Source of the DNA: Sphagnum magellanicum
Lineage: Eukaryota; Streptophyta; Sphagnopsida; Sphagnales; Sphagnaceae
DNA length: 64,000 nt
Direction: 5' to 3'
Assembly (NCBI GenBank): GCA_021904315.1
Contig: CM038914.1
Span: 23,671,065-23,735,064 of the forward strand
Positions within the stretch are counted from its first letter, which is position 1; every line of letters starts with the position of its first letter. The position numbers were made by a program, and so were the translations under genes. Below, in pieces: positions 1 to 11,500 of the stretch. Under the pieces are notes generated by a model. That model was not told the origin of the DNA, did not search any database, and saw nothing but the letters and a program-made list of their open reading frames with translations.

Positions 1-738
1 GAGCAGACCAAAAATAGCACCTGATTTTCATGATAAGCTGATCACCATGAATACATTGTATGAAGGCCACACATATGGGTCTGCAACCGCAGAATAGGAC
101 ATAGATAGCCTTGGGGAGGCCTGGTGTGAGGCCCATTATTTAATGTTATGTCAGAGGTCTGCTCTTTAGAGTTTTTGGGTACCCCAACTGGGGTACCCAA
201 AAACTCCTGTGAGGGTTAAAGACAGCCCTTTCCACCCCAAGGGTGATGGCTCCCTGGTATAGCTGATTCTGGGACCTCAGGAAAGGTCCTGGGTGATATG
301 CAGGTGAAACTCCTGTCCTGCTACCAATGAACTTGACTTTGAGGGTGCGAATGGCTTGTCAGATTGGGTCTGCTGTTGTGCTTCAAAAGAAGAAAGAACA
401 GAAAGATACATTTTCCCCTAGATTCGACAAGTGAAATCTTCTCATGGGGATACTGTTTGCTAGCTAGGACCTCCTGATTAAAGAAAGTATAAACTGGTTG
501 ATTTCATCACCCTTCTACTGTTGTCAAGCAAGTCTTTTCTTTTTCAGGTCTAGCTAGTAGCTAATGTCATTAGAGAGCTCATACGTCAATTAGGATACCT
601 AGTTAAACTTTTGCATCATGTGGAGCTAATTTGGCAACTTTTTAAAATTGAGGAGTAGTTATGATCATGAATTATCAATTGCAAATGTTCACATACTAAC
701 TACAGCCAAAATAATTGTGATTGAAAGCAATGGTGACA
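1..738. repeat. Dispersed repeat R1, copy 1, left part
   Basis: This stretch is closely similar to 46452-47512 and more weakly to 7430-7570 and 53100-53190. The shared wording starts with GAGCAGACCAAAAATAGCAC and continues through the interruption at 739. Copy 2 (46434-48222) has an extra 350 bp where this copy is continuous near position 665. I find no coding frame. The left boundary lies outside the window. Confidence 0.75.
169..206. repeat. Perfect 18-bp inverted repeat with 2-nt spacer
   Basis: Positions 169-186 and 189-206 are exact reverse complements separated by AC. The paralogous copy at about 46621-46645 contains only the left arm, with one mismatch. The right arm therefore looks like a short inverted, templated insertion into copy 1 rather than an ancestral hairpin. 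Confidence 0.8.
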
Positions 739-1026
739 TTATATATTGTGAAGGAAGGAAGTAACTTCCCCTGACTCCGGATGGACAGTATGGCCCAACC
801 GGCTATGGGCACGCGGTTGAGAGGCCATCCCGCACCCGGCTAGAGAGAGAGAGAGTGCGTGTGTTCAAAGGACCACAACCGGTGGTTCTTCGTCAGTTCT
901 TTTAAGAAAGTAGCTAAATATAGCGATCCATCTGACGGAAGAATTCTGCTTTTCTGGCGGAGCTTAGGATTCTGCAGCGATGGCGTTGAGGGAGGGTTGA
1001 ATAGCCATGGGATGAAAGAGCTCTAC

Positions 1027-1110
1027 GTACGTCCGTCCGTCCGTCTTTCTTTCTGTCTGTCTGTTCGTCCGTCCGTCAGTCCTTCCGTCCATCCGTCCTT
1101 CTTTCCGTCA
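1027..1110. repeat. CCGT/CTGT-type microsatellite
   Basis: Imperfect tetranucleotide runs of GTCC, TTTC and GTCT type fill this stretch inside the Helitron-like insertion. The open frame across it is a by-product of the repeat. Confidence 0.85.
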
Positions 1111-1610
1111 TTAACTTCCCCATCATCCCTTGCCCCATTTTTCATTTCGCTTATATATTTATATTTTTTTAATTTCTTTTTCGGGCAGCCACGTGATTGG
1201 CCTACTCAGTATGTGTAGTAAGGTACATACTACTGCCTACATGTAGCTCCGTGATTTTTTTTATTGCCATTTTTTTGGCCAAATTTGCACCTGAAAAATA
1301 TGATTTCAAATTTCAACCTCTCTGAAGGATTTTTCATGAAAAAGAAATGGTCTCAAATTGGCCAGATTTTGGGAAAAAAATAATTCTAAAACACCAGACT
1401 TTTATGATAAGTTCTATTAGGTAGCCAAAAATATGGAAGGACCCCCTTTTTCTTTTCTTTTTTCAACTTTCATATTTGGTAATGTTGGAAAATTTGGCTT
1501 TTTTTTTTGTTTTTTGGGGATGATGGTCACTTTGATTATATCACAAAATTGGTCATCAAAGACAAAAAAAAAAAAGAAAAGGAAAAAAAAACCACTGTTA
1601 CTATTACTTG

Positions 1611-1835
1611 ACGGGATCAACGGGTTAAAGAACTGGAGTGAGAAATGCGAAGGAGCGGGCGGGGGGAATCGACGGGGTAAAGAACCGGAGTGGGAAATGG
1701 GAAGGACCGGACGGGGGGGGGATCGACGGGTTAAAGAACCGGAGTGAGAAATGGGAAGGACTGGATGGGGGGGTCGACGGGGTAAAGAACCGGAGTGGAA
1801 AATGCGAAGGACCGGGACGGGGGGGGGGGACCAAC
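1611..1835. repeat. G-rich minisatellite, about 4 units of 51-54 bp
   Basis: The core ATCGACGGGGTAAAGAACCG recurs at about 1616, 1668, 1722 and 1773, each followed by GGAGTGRGAAATGSGAAGGA and a run of G. Open frames on both strands come from the repeat. The G runs could form quadruplexes. Confidence 0.85.
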
Positions 1836-1903
1836 GGTTGTTTGAAAAGAAAAGTTTTTTTAAAAAACCAAAAACATCAACCAAACATTGTTGAAATAAC
1901 ACA

Positions 1904-1922
1904 CCTGTGCATTATGCACGGG
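1904..1922 (+). other. Helitron-type 3' hairpin
   Basis: CCTGTGCA pairs with TGCACGGG (one T-G wobble) around a TTA loop. The element end CTAG is at 1930-1933. Confidence 0.6.
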
Positions 1923-1933
1923 GTTCACACTAG

Positions 1934-2572
1934 TATGTATTGAAAAGGGCCTGTATTTGGCTACAAGGTTATTGTCAAGAGAATACATTTGACTATATAA
2001 ATCACCAACAAGAGTCCAATTGTACTTTAAATCTTTTACCAAGCAAAATGGAACACAAGAATGCAAGAAAAATGGTAGTATATTAAAGTTACCCATAAAG
2101 TCACACCCACTTCAGTCCCCTGGCCCATCCCTTAACTGATTTTCACCCTCTAAAATCAACTATGGCTAAAACTCCACAGGATTGGGGATGGAATTCAAAA
2201 AGTGGGGATGTCAGCCCAAAGACAGGGGATGGGACTAATTTGACTTTGTTTTTTTTTTTTAAACAATTTAAAAGCTGGGGCAGTTTTCGGGTTATGGTGG
2301 GCATTTTTTTCAAATTTTTTAAAGTTTTGGGCAGGTTCGGACAGGTTTTAGGAAAATAGTTTCACACTCTCCCGTTTTGGGCAGATTTCAAGCAATTCTT
2401 TGGGTGAGGTTTTTGGCCTTTTGTACTTTGGTATTCCAAGCCTATTTAGAGGCTTTTTTGGAAGCATGATTCTCCCATTTTGTATCTTTGAAGGCCTTCC
2501 TTGAAAGGTTTTAGGGGCACATTGGAGGGATCAATGTGGATTTTTTCAAAAAGACCTTAAGCACAAATCCCT
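1934..2572. repeat. Dispersed repeat R1, copy 1, right part
   Basis: This continues R1 after the Helitron-like insertion and matches 47513-48222 along most of its length (for example TATTGAAAAGGGCCTGTATT at both sites). It is followed directly by R2, as in copy 2. No credible coding frame is present. Confidence 0.75.
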
Positions 2573-5500
2573 AATGTCACGTGTGAGAATTGAGCCTTCA
2601 AACTCAAAGATGAAGATCAATTCTTTTATTACTTAGTCAACTCACTTGTTCTAACAAAATAGTTGTGTGCATTCTATTTACCTTGCTTCATTTAAAACAT
2701 TACACAAAACATCATTTTTGATATTTGATATCTTACTAAGATTTTTTTTCTAAATAACAACATTAAAATTTAATCTCAAAGTTTTTTCGATAATGTGCCA
2801 AAATATATTTTTCCCCTTTTAGAAATATAAACTGATTTTAAAAGAAAAATATATGATTTTGTTATTGAATACCATTTCAATTATCAGTCCTTGGAAAAGA
2901 AATAAAAATTCAACCACATGATTTATAAAGGGATAAAATAAGAATAAATGAAAATATATCTTTCATATCTTAAACCTTCATTCAGTTCTGAAAATTATAT
3001 TCATAATTTTCCTTTTGATATATCATAATTTTAACAATAGAATTTAATTTGGATGTGTCACATATAATTCATCCAAATGTGACATTTGGAAATGGACCGA
3101 AAATAAATTATAATAGAAATATGATAAAAACTTTTTTATTAGCCATATTATTTCTAATGTAAAAATTCATCCAAATAATCAATTTTAATTTTTCAACAAT
3201 AATTAATGCCATATACTTAATTGATTTTATGGAACTATAAATTTTATTACATGTTTGCACATCTCAAACCTCTATTTCATTTTTAAAATTACATTATAAT
3301 TTTATTTTTTTATAATAGATCATAATTGTACCAACAAAACGTAAATGTATGATATATAATCTATTCACTATATAATGTTTATACATGGATCATAAATTAC
3401 TCCTAGTACTACCTATTACCTAACTTATTTAATAATTAGATTAATTACATAGCATACTTAATCAAGTAATTATTTGATTAAAATAAATTATCACATATCA
3501 ACATGAAAAAATAACTATTATTTAGCCCACATACATATTACTTATTACCTTTTTGTATTTATTACTTGTTACCTATTACCATTTATCTACATGATTAGTT
3601 GAAAAAATAATTTTATTTTGATCTATTGATGAATGCTTTAAAAAATGGATGAAGGTGTATTAACACATACCATAGCATATGTAACCAATGTTTGGCTTTG
3701 TGTTTTAAAAAAAATTCAAATGGAATTTTTTTACATATTGTTATTTTCAATGTATTCGTATATATATTCTAAAAGTTTGAAATCAATATAATGAATGAAA
3801 AATACCCAAAAACACTTTGAAAGCACTATAACTTGTGTTTTTAAACAATAAAAGACTTGTAAATGGATTTGAATTTTTTTTTAAATGATATATTTTTAGC
3901 AAATTTTTAATGGGTACATTCACAAATATAAGAGCCATAGGAACTATAACCAATGTTTTATAGTGCTTTTACTCCTTGAAAACCTCGTAAATGACTTTCA
4001 AAAGACTTGAAAATAACATAATTTTGAAAAGATTCTTAAAACACATATTCACATAAGAGTATAATGTAATTTTTGAATTTATAAGGACTTTCTTATGACT
4101 TTTTGCAATTTATAAACAAAATATTCTTAATAGATATCCAAAATCTTTCAAAATAAGCAATCACCAAAGTCCTTACTAAAGATGCACTTGTGGCTCCTTA
4201 TTTTGTGAATGTACCCTTATGTAAACCATAACATAATTTATTGTGACTAAAAATTTCATGATTTTTCAAATTAATCTTTTTTAAAAAAAATTTTCAAACT
4301 TGTGGAAGAAATCTTTTAAAAACTAACTACCATTTACTTTTGTTAAATGGTAACAACTCTCATGTTACATTAGAGGTTGTGCATTAGGCAACAAATGTGG
4401 TTTTGAATTTGATTATTTTACCATCTCACATGAGCCATGCCTTACAACTACTTGATGTTACTTGCTTTGAACCTTTCAAAATCTCTTTTAAGGCTTATAG
4501 GGATGTTTAGACTTTGGCTAACAAAGTTAAATGGGTTGGAAAGGAGGACCTAATTTAATGGGTGTTTCTAGTTTACAAGAAGACAATGAAAAGATCAAAC
4601 ATATGTAAAGGCTTCAAGACTATTTGGGTTTGGTTTTTGAACCTAGCTATAATGGAATGCAAGATGCAACTTAACATGCAATTTATGGAAACAACAATGC
4701 CTGAACATGAAGTCATGGATTTCCAAGTTGAAGAAATACTAGGTGAATGCACTAATAACCTTAAATCCAATGCTTGTTATTTTAATATGTGGAAATTAAT
4801 GGATAATGTGTTACACTTAAATAGAAGGCACCATGGATGTGGGTCAGTGTGATGACCCAATGAGTTCCCAAATTTTGAAAATGTGTGAATAATTTTATGA
4901 TTGACCAAAAAATGAATATTCCACCTCTATTTCACAACACTTTCATTTGCTCATCCAATGATATGTTTTTCATCAAAGCCTCACATGATTTCTATGCTTT
5001 TCATTTAAACTATCCATTTAAGGTCTGGTTAGTTTAGTAAGTTCTTTAAAAATGATCAAATGGACATGGTTGTTAATTTTTTAGATTTCAATATTGTAAT
5101 CTTTGACTACCAAAAATGTTCATCCATCAATGAAACCTTTTTAAACCTAGGTCAAAACCTATATATGAAATGTTGTTGATGTCATTTGTCATAGTGGATG
5201 CCACTTGAAAATTCTAAAAAGAAAACTCATAAAGTACATATGAAAATAAACCAAAGTAAATATTTAAAAACATGTTCATTAGGGATTTGTTTTTTGAAAA
5301 CCAAGGAAAAAATCTATTTCAAAAGGACTTTTGATAATATGGTTCAATTTTGACCTTTCAAAAGTCCATAAGTATCATCTAGTTAAGGTTTTAAAAAAGA
5401 TTTCACACCTAGTTTTATTATTTCATTTTTCAAGGCATATTAGTCATGATAAAAAAATTGAAATGAAATTTAATATGAATTTTTCAATTTATTAACAATC

Positions 5501-6330
5501 TAATCATTCAACTAATCGATATTTTTTAATTTCAAAAGTCAATCACTAATAGTGAATGCATAATTTTCAAATTTAATTTAAATATAAACATGTTCATAAT
5601 CATCATGTTAATTTTCAACTAATGTTTAATTAACAAATTCAAAATTATCTTATCCATCACAAACATTTAAACACAATGCAACTTACAAAAATAACCATTG
5701 TGACACCAAAAATGACTAAATTATGCATTCTCCTGAAGTTAGAGAATGTATTTTCAAATACAACATTTAAGTTGATCAAACCAATCTTTGATTATTTTCA
5801 TATAGACCTGTATAAAATGGTCAACTAACATACTTTGAGTATTTTTCAAGAATCTTAACTTATTTGTGCCAACTTCAAAAAATTTGAAACAATTTTCCAA
5901 GGTTTTTTGTGCAATTATTTGTAAGTTATGGATTTTAAATGATTACCAATGTTGGGTAGTTCTCACAGATAAGGTTGTTTCTAAAGCTAGTTATCAAGTT
6001 GATTCTTTGAATGAGAATTGGCTACCCAAGAACTATCCAGGGTATGATAACGATCCTGTTTTGATATCTAGGGCGGTTATGGGGCGAACCATTGGGTTTT
6101 GTTCTCCATTTTCTAGAGTTTTTTTGGGTGCAATCATCTATAAGTCATGGCTGGTACATGATTACTAGTGTTAGGCTGTTTTCACAAACATGGTCAATTC
6201 TCAGGCTGATTATCAGGTCAGTACTTTCAATGAAAACTATTGATTCTACATTACTATGTGAAAACTAATTCCATGAGAACCACTTATCTGAAAGCTTGTT
6301 CCATGAGAACTACCAAAGGTATCATATGGC
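2573..6330 (+). mobile_element. R2 element copy 1 (decayed pogo/Tigger-like DNA transposon)
   Basis: This AT-rich unit shares its wording with 39595-42815 and 48223-50490, and its first 570 bp with 30915-31480. All three long copies carry the same transposase remnant at the same place, so the repeat is read as a DNA transposon. Its 5' edge on the minus strand looks tRNA-like (A-box-like TGACTAAGTAATAAAAG, B-box-like GAGTTTGAAGGCTC). Copies 1 and 2 stay similar until about 6315/42815. I could not define terminal inverted repeats. Confidence 0.6.
4331..4852 (+). pseudogene. Remnant of DDE_1 (pogo/Tigger-like) transposase, R2 copy 1
   Basis: One forward frame runs through this segment with only a few stops (near 4388, 4508 and 4556). 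It matches the C-terminal catalytic part of DDE_1 transposases. In order I read LLLNGNNSHVTLE (family form LLxDGHxSH), IILPSHMSHALQLLDV, FEPFKISFKAYRDV, and RSNICKGFKTIWVWFLNL (family form NIxxGFxxTGIWPLNP). The aspartate of the DGH motif reads Asn here, so a catalytic residue is lost. R2 copy 2 keeps the Asp. The family is recognised from motif order only. The N-terminal HTH domains are not visible. Confidence 0.6.
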
Positions 6331-6440
6331 CTCAATTCTATTACTTGCAGTGGTCATGGGGTTGACCACCAGTCCAGTTCTCACACTACTAGGGGTAATT
6401 TTTTTGGTAGGATGAGAAAATAGGCATAGCCTTATAAAAT

Positions 6441-6494
6441 GGGAAATTGAACCCAAAACCTTCTTGAGGTCAAAGGATTCATTTGCTACTAGTG
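6441..6494 (-). repeat. tRNA-like module (SINE head?), minus strand
   Basis: On the minus strand AGTAGCAAATGAATCC (A-box-like) is followed about 30 nt later by GGGTTCAATTTCCC (close to the B-box GGTTCRANNCC). The layout resembles plant tRNA-derived SINE heads. No target duplication was found. Confidence 0.35.
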
Positions 6495-6560
6495 GGTACC
6501 CGTGACGGTGGGACACAATCCGCCCGTGCCTGCAAGCCCGCGTTGCTGCATTTGGCTCTC

Positions 6561-6722
6561 AGGACATTGGGTTTCAGGACCTCGGTATTTGGCTCTGAGG
6601 ACCTGGGTTTTAGGACCTCGATAAACGGACACTGGGTTTCACTCTCAGGACCTGGGTTTCAGGACCTCGATAAACGGGCACTGGGTTTCACTCTCAGGAC
6701 CTGGGTTTCAGGACCTCGAAAG
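6561..6722. repeat. 49-bp tandem repeat, about 3 units
   Basis: Units starting ACCTGGGTTT lie at 6601, 6650 and 6699, exactly 49 bp apart. The internal text is GGACCTCGATAAACGG and CACTGGGTTTCACTCTC. A shorter variant unit precedes them. The block is GC-rich compared with its surroundings. Confidence 0.85.
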
Positions 6723-6744
6723 CTCTCCATCCTACGGTCGTCTT

Positions 6745-6960
6745 ATCTTTTTCCCATCACTTTTCTCTGCGTCCACCGTCACTTTTCTCCCGCGTCCAGT
6801 TTTCCCGTCACTTTTCTCTGCATCCACCGTCACTTTTCTCTGCGTGCGTCCGTCCGTCCGGGCCGGTTCCGCCATAGAAAATGCTAGCCGGTGGTCAGTT
6901 ATAGGCCGCGCCGGTTCTGCCGTAGAAAACGCAAGCAGAACGCCCAGTCACCCAACCGCC
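6745..6960. repeat. GC-rich segment with CACTTTTCTC-type repeats
   Basis: CACTTTTCTCTGCGTCCACC and variants recur about four times between 6755 and 6850. They are followed by a CpG-rich stretch with two GCCGGTTC(C/T)GCC(A/G)TAGAAAA units (near 6862 and 6911). This could be part of a promoter or an LTR. No gene is supported. Confidence 0.6.
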
Positions 6961-7110
6961 CACGGACTTAGTGAATTTATATATAAGATTAAGCTACACC
7001 TTTATTTGTGTAACAAAACATAACCCTTTTATTTAAAATTTGCATGTGAGATTTTGAATGGGCACATGTGCCATGTTAAATTTAAAAAATAAAAAATTTC
7101 TTATCAGACA

Positions 7111-7172
7111 TGAGAGTAGCCTCGTGGTAAAAATCACTATCCCTCCCTCTTAAAGGTCCTGACATCAAACCC
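7111..7172 (+). repeat. tRNA-like module (SINE head?)
   Basis: GTAGCCTCGTGGTAAA (A-box-like) is followed about 35 nt later by CCTGACATCAAACCC (weak B-box). The spacing and wording are like Au-type plant SINE heads. No target duplication was found. Confidence 0.35.
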
Positions 7173-7429
7173 TTTTGAAATGAAAATGAGCCAAAAACAA
7201 GTGTTTACTGAGATCCAAGGGTTACTTTCTTCTGGATTTCTGGAAACTGGCTAGTTCTCTACAACTTGAGAAAAAGATTCTTGAGGAGCTGGGGTGATTC
7301 TTAATTAAAACTTATTCCAAGAACCGGAACTTGCAGTTCTCTGAAAAAAAGGGGAACCGCCCCCACACTAATGATTATCCTTCACCTTCACTGAACCTGG
7401 ACTAAAAATTGTATTGTAGTATATTGTTC

Positions 7430-7570
7430 TCCAAAGAAAACGATGCCCATAACAGACCCAAAAAAATGGTTCTTCAAGGCAAGTCGATCATGGTTTGAAC
7501 ATATTGTATGAAACCCACATGGATCTGCAAGCAGATGTCCTTGTAGGATTGGACAGAAGACTGGTGACGC
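7430..7570. repeat. R1-related fragment
   Basis: CAAAGAAAACGATGCCCATA resembles 46436-46455, and the text near 7500 (ATGAAACCCACATGGATCTG) is identical to 53153-53172. It belongs to the same diverged family as R1 and the exon-like segment at 53035. Frame-disrupting changes are present here. Confidence 0.55.
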
Positions 7571-8390
7571 ATTGAGTGTGGCCCTTTTTTACCGCCAAGA
7601 CAAGTTGGTGTTTATAATATTTGAGTCAACTAGTGAGAGTTCGATAACAGTCTCCATGCATTCCTTTTCCAAAAGTGAAGTGGCCTCATTGGCTTACTAT
7701 ATTTGCTAGCTTGGGACCTTCCAATTTCTAACTATAGGAGCCAAATTTTCTTTTTGTCCATACTTAAAAAAGAATCCATCCTATGCTGGATGACATCATA
7801 AGCCTGCGGGAATCAACATCTTTACACCTTTAACATAGACTTCCACATCCCGTATACGCCTCCACCACCCCTACAGGAGGGTAATTGTCAATGTAGTTTC
7901 CTCTACCCAACTTTGTTCAAAAAGGTTTGTGCTTAGTTTGTGGTCTGGAGTGGAAATGAAATATTCTTCTAAACATGACAACCTTGGTTGAAAATGGAAT
8001 GTGAATATGGGGGCCCTCCCCAAGCATAATTTCCTGCTCCAGGCTTGAAATGGTTTTGAATATTGCGACTGTTGGCAATGTTCCCCAAATTTGCAATGTT
8101 ACACCTAGGGTTCAAATTCGGGTGGTGCACAGCGAAAGTCCCATCTGTTTGGTGAAACTCGCATAAGAATTGAAAATTAGAACTAGCCTTTTCTTGGTTT
8201 TGTCCTACACCTCTTATAGAGGCATCATCATGGGAACTTAGTTTCAGGGGTAATAAAGGGTAGATAATCAAAAGTTGACTTAATGGATAAGGTTATAAGC
8301 TAAGGTGTAGGTCTTTTAAAAAAAATTGAGTGAGGTGAGATAAGGTTATAGGTGAAAATTTAAAGAAAAATGAGGGGAGAATGGGGTTGA

Positions 8391-8570
8391 GATTTTTTTC
8401 CCTTTTTCTCAAGAGTTTTTTCTTGGGTGGGGTTAGGTGGGGTGGAATGGAATGAGGTGATTTTTTTCCTCTTTTTTCTCCCCCTTGCCAAAGGGGGTTG
8501 GGAGGAATGTTTTAAGTGGAGTTGAAGATTTTTTTTCCCTTTTTCAAAAAAGGTTTTTCCTTAGCTAGCA
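8391..8570. repeat. T/G-rich degenerate tandem repeat, about 68-bp period
   Basis: GATTTTTTTCC-type starts occur at about 8391, 8459 and 8527. Each is followed by a C/T run and a G-rich GGGGTTGGGA-like stretch. No coding potential. Confidence 0.55.
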
Positions 8571-11500
8571 TGGGGAAGAGAGAAGTTTGGTTGTTTTTAA
8601 TGAGGAGATGGACCAAGGCCATCTAAAATATGTTTATTTATTAGAGAAATAAGCTTAGTGTTTTTCAAAGGTTATTTTTTTTTAATAAATTGAATGTAAT
8701 TTTTGTTTAAGGTCAATTTGATGCAATTTAATAATAGATGTTTTTTCTTTTTGTTTGGTCTCTCCTTCGAAAGCTAATGAACTCTAAACTCATTAACTTC
8801 ATTTAATGAAAAATATTATTTCAAGATGGAGCCTTTTGTGGCAAAGCTGTTTGTTGAAAACAAAATTGTGAAAAACAAATGTTGAACCTCATTTCGGTCT
8901 CTTAAAGTAAACAAGTTGAACTTCTTTTCAAAAGTTGACAATTTGACTAAACTTTATAGTCAAATATGATTAGTTTTAATTTGATGTAAGACTCATTATA
9001 TGTACAATCCCCAAGTTTTGTTTGTTTTTTGGGTTAAATTTCATACTTACACAATCTCTAATATCGGGGATTGTGGAGTGTATACATGAAACTAAACTTT
9101 GGTTTTCAAAATGGGTTCAAAAGTTTATTGATTTAAAAACATTGGCCAAAACCAAAAGCACATGATTTACAAAGTTGAAGAATTTAATTCAAACCTACAC
9201 CTGGAGAATGTACCCAAAATATTTAATTGTTAAAAGCTAAACAAAAGATTTTAAAAAAAAGAGCTAGCAAATAATGGTAATTTTTCTTAGAGTGTTGGTT
9301 TTTTCCTAAGATGGAACTTTGTTTAGTGCACTCAATCATAAAGTTAAAAAGATTCTAGGTTGTTATGTTAAGGAAGGCCTTCCTATCAAAGCATTAACCA
9401 TGGGACCTTAGGATACATGCATGATTCCCAAGACATATTGCTCTATATGAAAAGCTTTCCTTAATATATAACACATAAAAGCATGCCCTTAAAGTTAAAT
9501 GTGAAAGCCAACTCATGGATATGTAATTATGGAGTTTCCATCTTGGTTAATTTGAACTTAAAACATTCAAGCACTATGCTAAAATTGAAAACACAACACA
9601 ACACCCAAAAAAAAACTTGTATTAACAAAATCATTCAAACATAAATGGGTTTGCATTGCAAGTTCAAAATCCAAAGATGAAATTATTCAACTTAAAACTT
9701 TTTTTGACCTAACATAAGTGGGGACTAATAATTTATTGAATTACATTTGAAGACTTTTATTTATTTTTTGTAACCAATCAATTTGTGATTCCATGCAACT
9801 AGTCGTTTTACAACTATATTGGATCATTCTATAATTGCAAATTTTGTCACAATGCTTTTTCACCTTTATACAATCATGTATGCATCTAATATGCAACTAA
9901 TGATGTATGTTGCCTACCACATGAAGCATTCTTTGCTTTCTTTGAAATCCAGATAAACCCTATAAGACCCACTTTTAATCACATGTTTGGCCACCTCATG
10001 GTGACCAATGTAATATGAACCTATTATACCTATCTACCCTACCTAGTTAGGTTGTACATCCTATTAAACAAGGTAGGTATCTTAGTAGTGTTCAATTGTG
10101 GATAGTCTGTTTGTAGGATGGAAGATGTTTGTTTTTAGGGTGCAAATTCTTGGCCCAAAGGTCACAAAGTGTATGGTTTGTTCCTTTTCCAATACTTTGA
10201 CCCTGTCACTTCCAGATGGCATGTCTTGCTTATTCCTTGACTACTTGACACAATTTTGGCAACATTAGAAATGCTAAGTGAAGGGCTAAAAATGTGCTTT
10301 AAGTTACAGAAGCAAAGGAGGTGTGTATGGGATTTGCTCTCCTCAGAGCCACTAAGTGTTTTTCCTTTCAATTGCTGGGTTCAAATTTTCCCTTTTTTTC
10401 AGTCAAATAAATTTGATATGCTATGCAAAGTCATAGCCACTAAGGAATCAGCAAAATTTCTTTTCAATACCCTCTTAAATTGATACTTGACAAATGTACT
10501 AGACAATGCTTTGCATTTTGGTGAGAAGGGCATCTCAATACATATTGCTTTCTATACCCAAACGTAATGGGTTTATAATGGGTCTGAATTTGCTGTATTG
10601 GGGTACATTATAGAAAGTGAAACACCGATATTGGGAAATCTGGCCATTTTATGATGATGCTTGGAACTCCAGTTTAGGAAGGGGCCTCAAACACAGGACT
10701 CTCTCTGTCTTCATCATTACAGAAGTGTGGAGTAAGGTTTGGCAGCTTTGCAGCACCCTTGTTGACAAGGACACTTCTTGCACCCTGCACCCTTCCTTCT
10801 CCTGCATCCTTATACACTTATTTTGAATTTTGTTAACATGAACATGTTTAGGGCTGAGATATAAGTACTCATTTTTAGAGCTTTGAGGGTGGTCTGAGCC
10901 CTGAAAGCCAATGTCTTTGTAGACTCAATTTGTAAGTTCTGTGAAAAATTACAGATTTTGCGAAAATTTGGTAAATGCTTGAGGACCCTTCAAGCTGTCC
11001 AGTCTCTAGCCCATATTATCATTGAAAAATTTGGTATTTTTCTGGAAATTAGGCCAGGAAAAGTAGGGTGCACCAGTGGAGCTGTTGTAATGGAGGCCTC
11101 ACTCAAAAAGATCAAAGTAACAATGACAATTCTTTTATGCACAATAAGTAGGGACTGGGGGTGACCGGATGTGAACAGTGAACCCAGTTTTTTGTTATTG
11201 AAGATGCCCTCAATACACTTCAATTATAGACTTCCATCAATGGTCATTGTCGAGGAAGCAGTGGCAAAAATGCTCACAAAATTAAGGTCATTGTCCCCAT
11301 AGAAATTTTCTATGAACTAGCTATGAACTGGCAACTTTTAGAATCAGGAAGTTGAGGGGTACATGTTTGGGTTATCACCATTGGAGGTAATTTGGAGCAG
11401 TAATTTACTGGAGTTTTGTTCAGTTCAAAATCCATTCCATTTGTATTGATTGGGTGCATTTCAAGAAACCTTGTTTAAAAGTCAATTACAACTTGTATGT

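Larger units (their letters stand above)
739..1933 (+). mobile_element. Non-autonomous Helitron-like insertion
   Basis: This 1195-bp segment interrupts R1. The paralogue at 47500-47530 reads straight across the site (A at 47512, T at 47513), giving an empty site. The insertion lies between A (738) and T (1934), makes no target duplication, and ends in CTAG. A hairpin (1904-1922: 8-bp stem, TTA loop) sits 11 nt before the end. These are the classic Helitron 3' features. The 5' end reads TTATATATTG rather than the canonical TC start, which one C-to-T change would explain. The cargo is GC-richer than its surroundings and includes a CCGT microsatellite and a G-rich minisatellite. No Rep/helicase coding is present, so it could only be non-autonomous. 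Confidence 0.6.

Noticed and set aside
859..1218. 119-codon plus-strand frame
   Set aside because: Mostly translated CCGT/CTTT microsatellite with no domain. It sits inside the Helitron-like insertion.
1417..1902. Long open frames on both strands (up to about 160 codons)
   Set aside because: They lie over a G-rich minisatellite and homopolymer runs, show only repeat-derived residues, and the frames exist in several phases at once.
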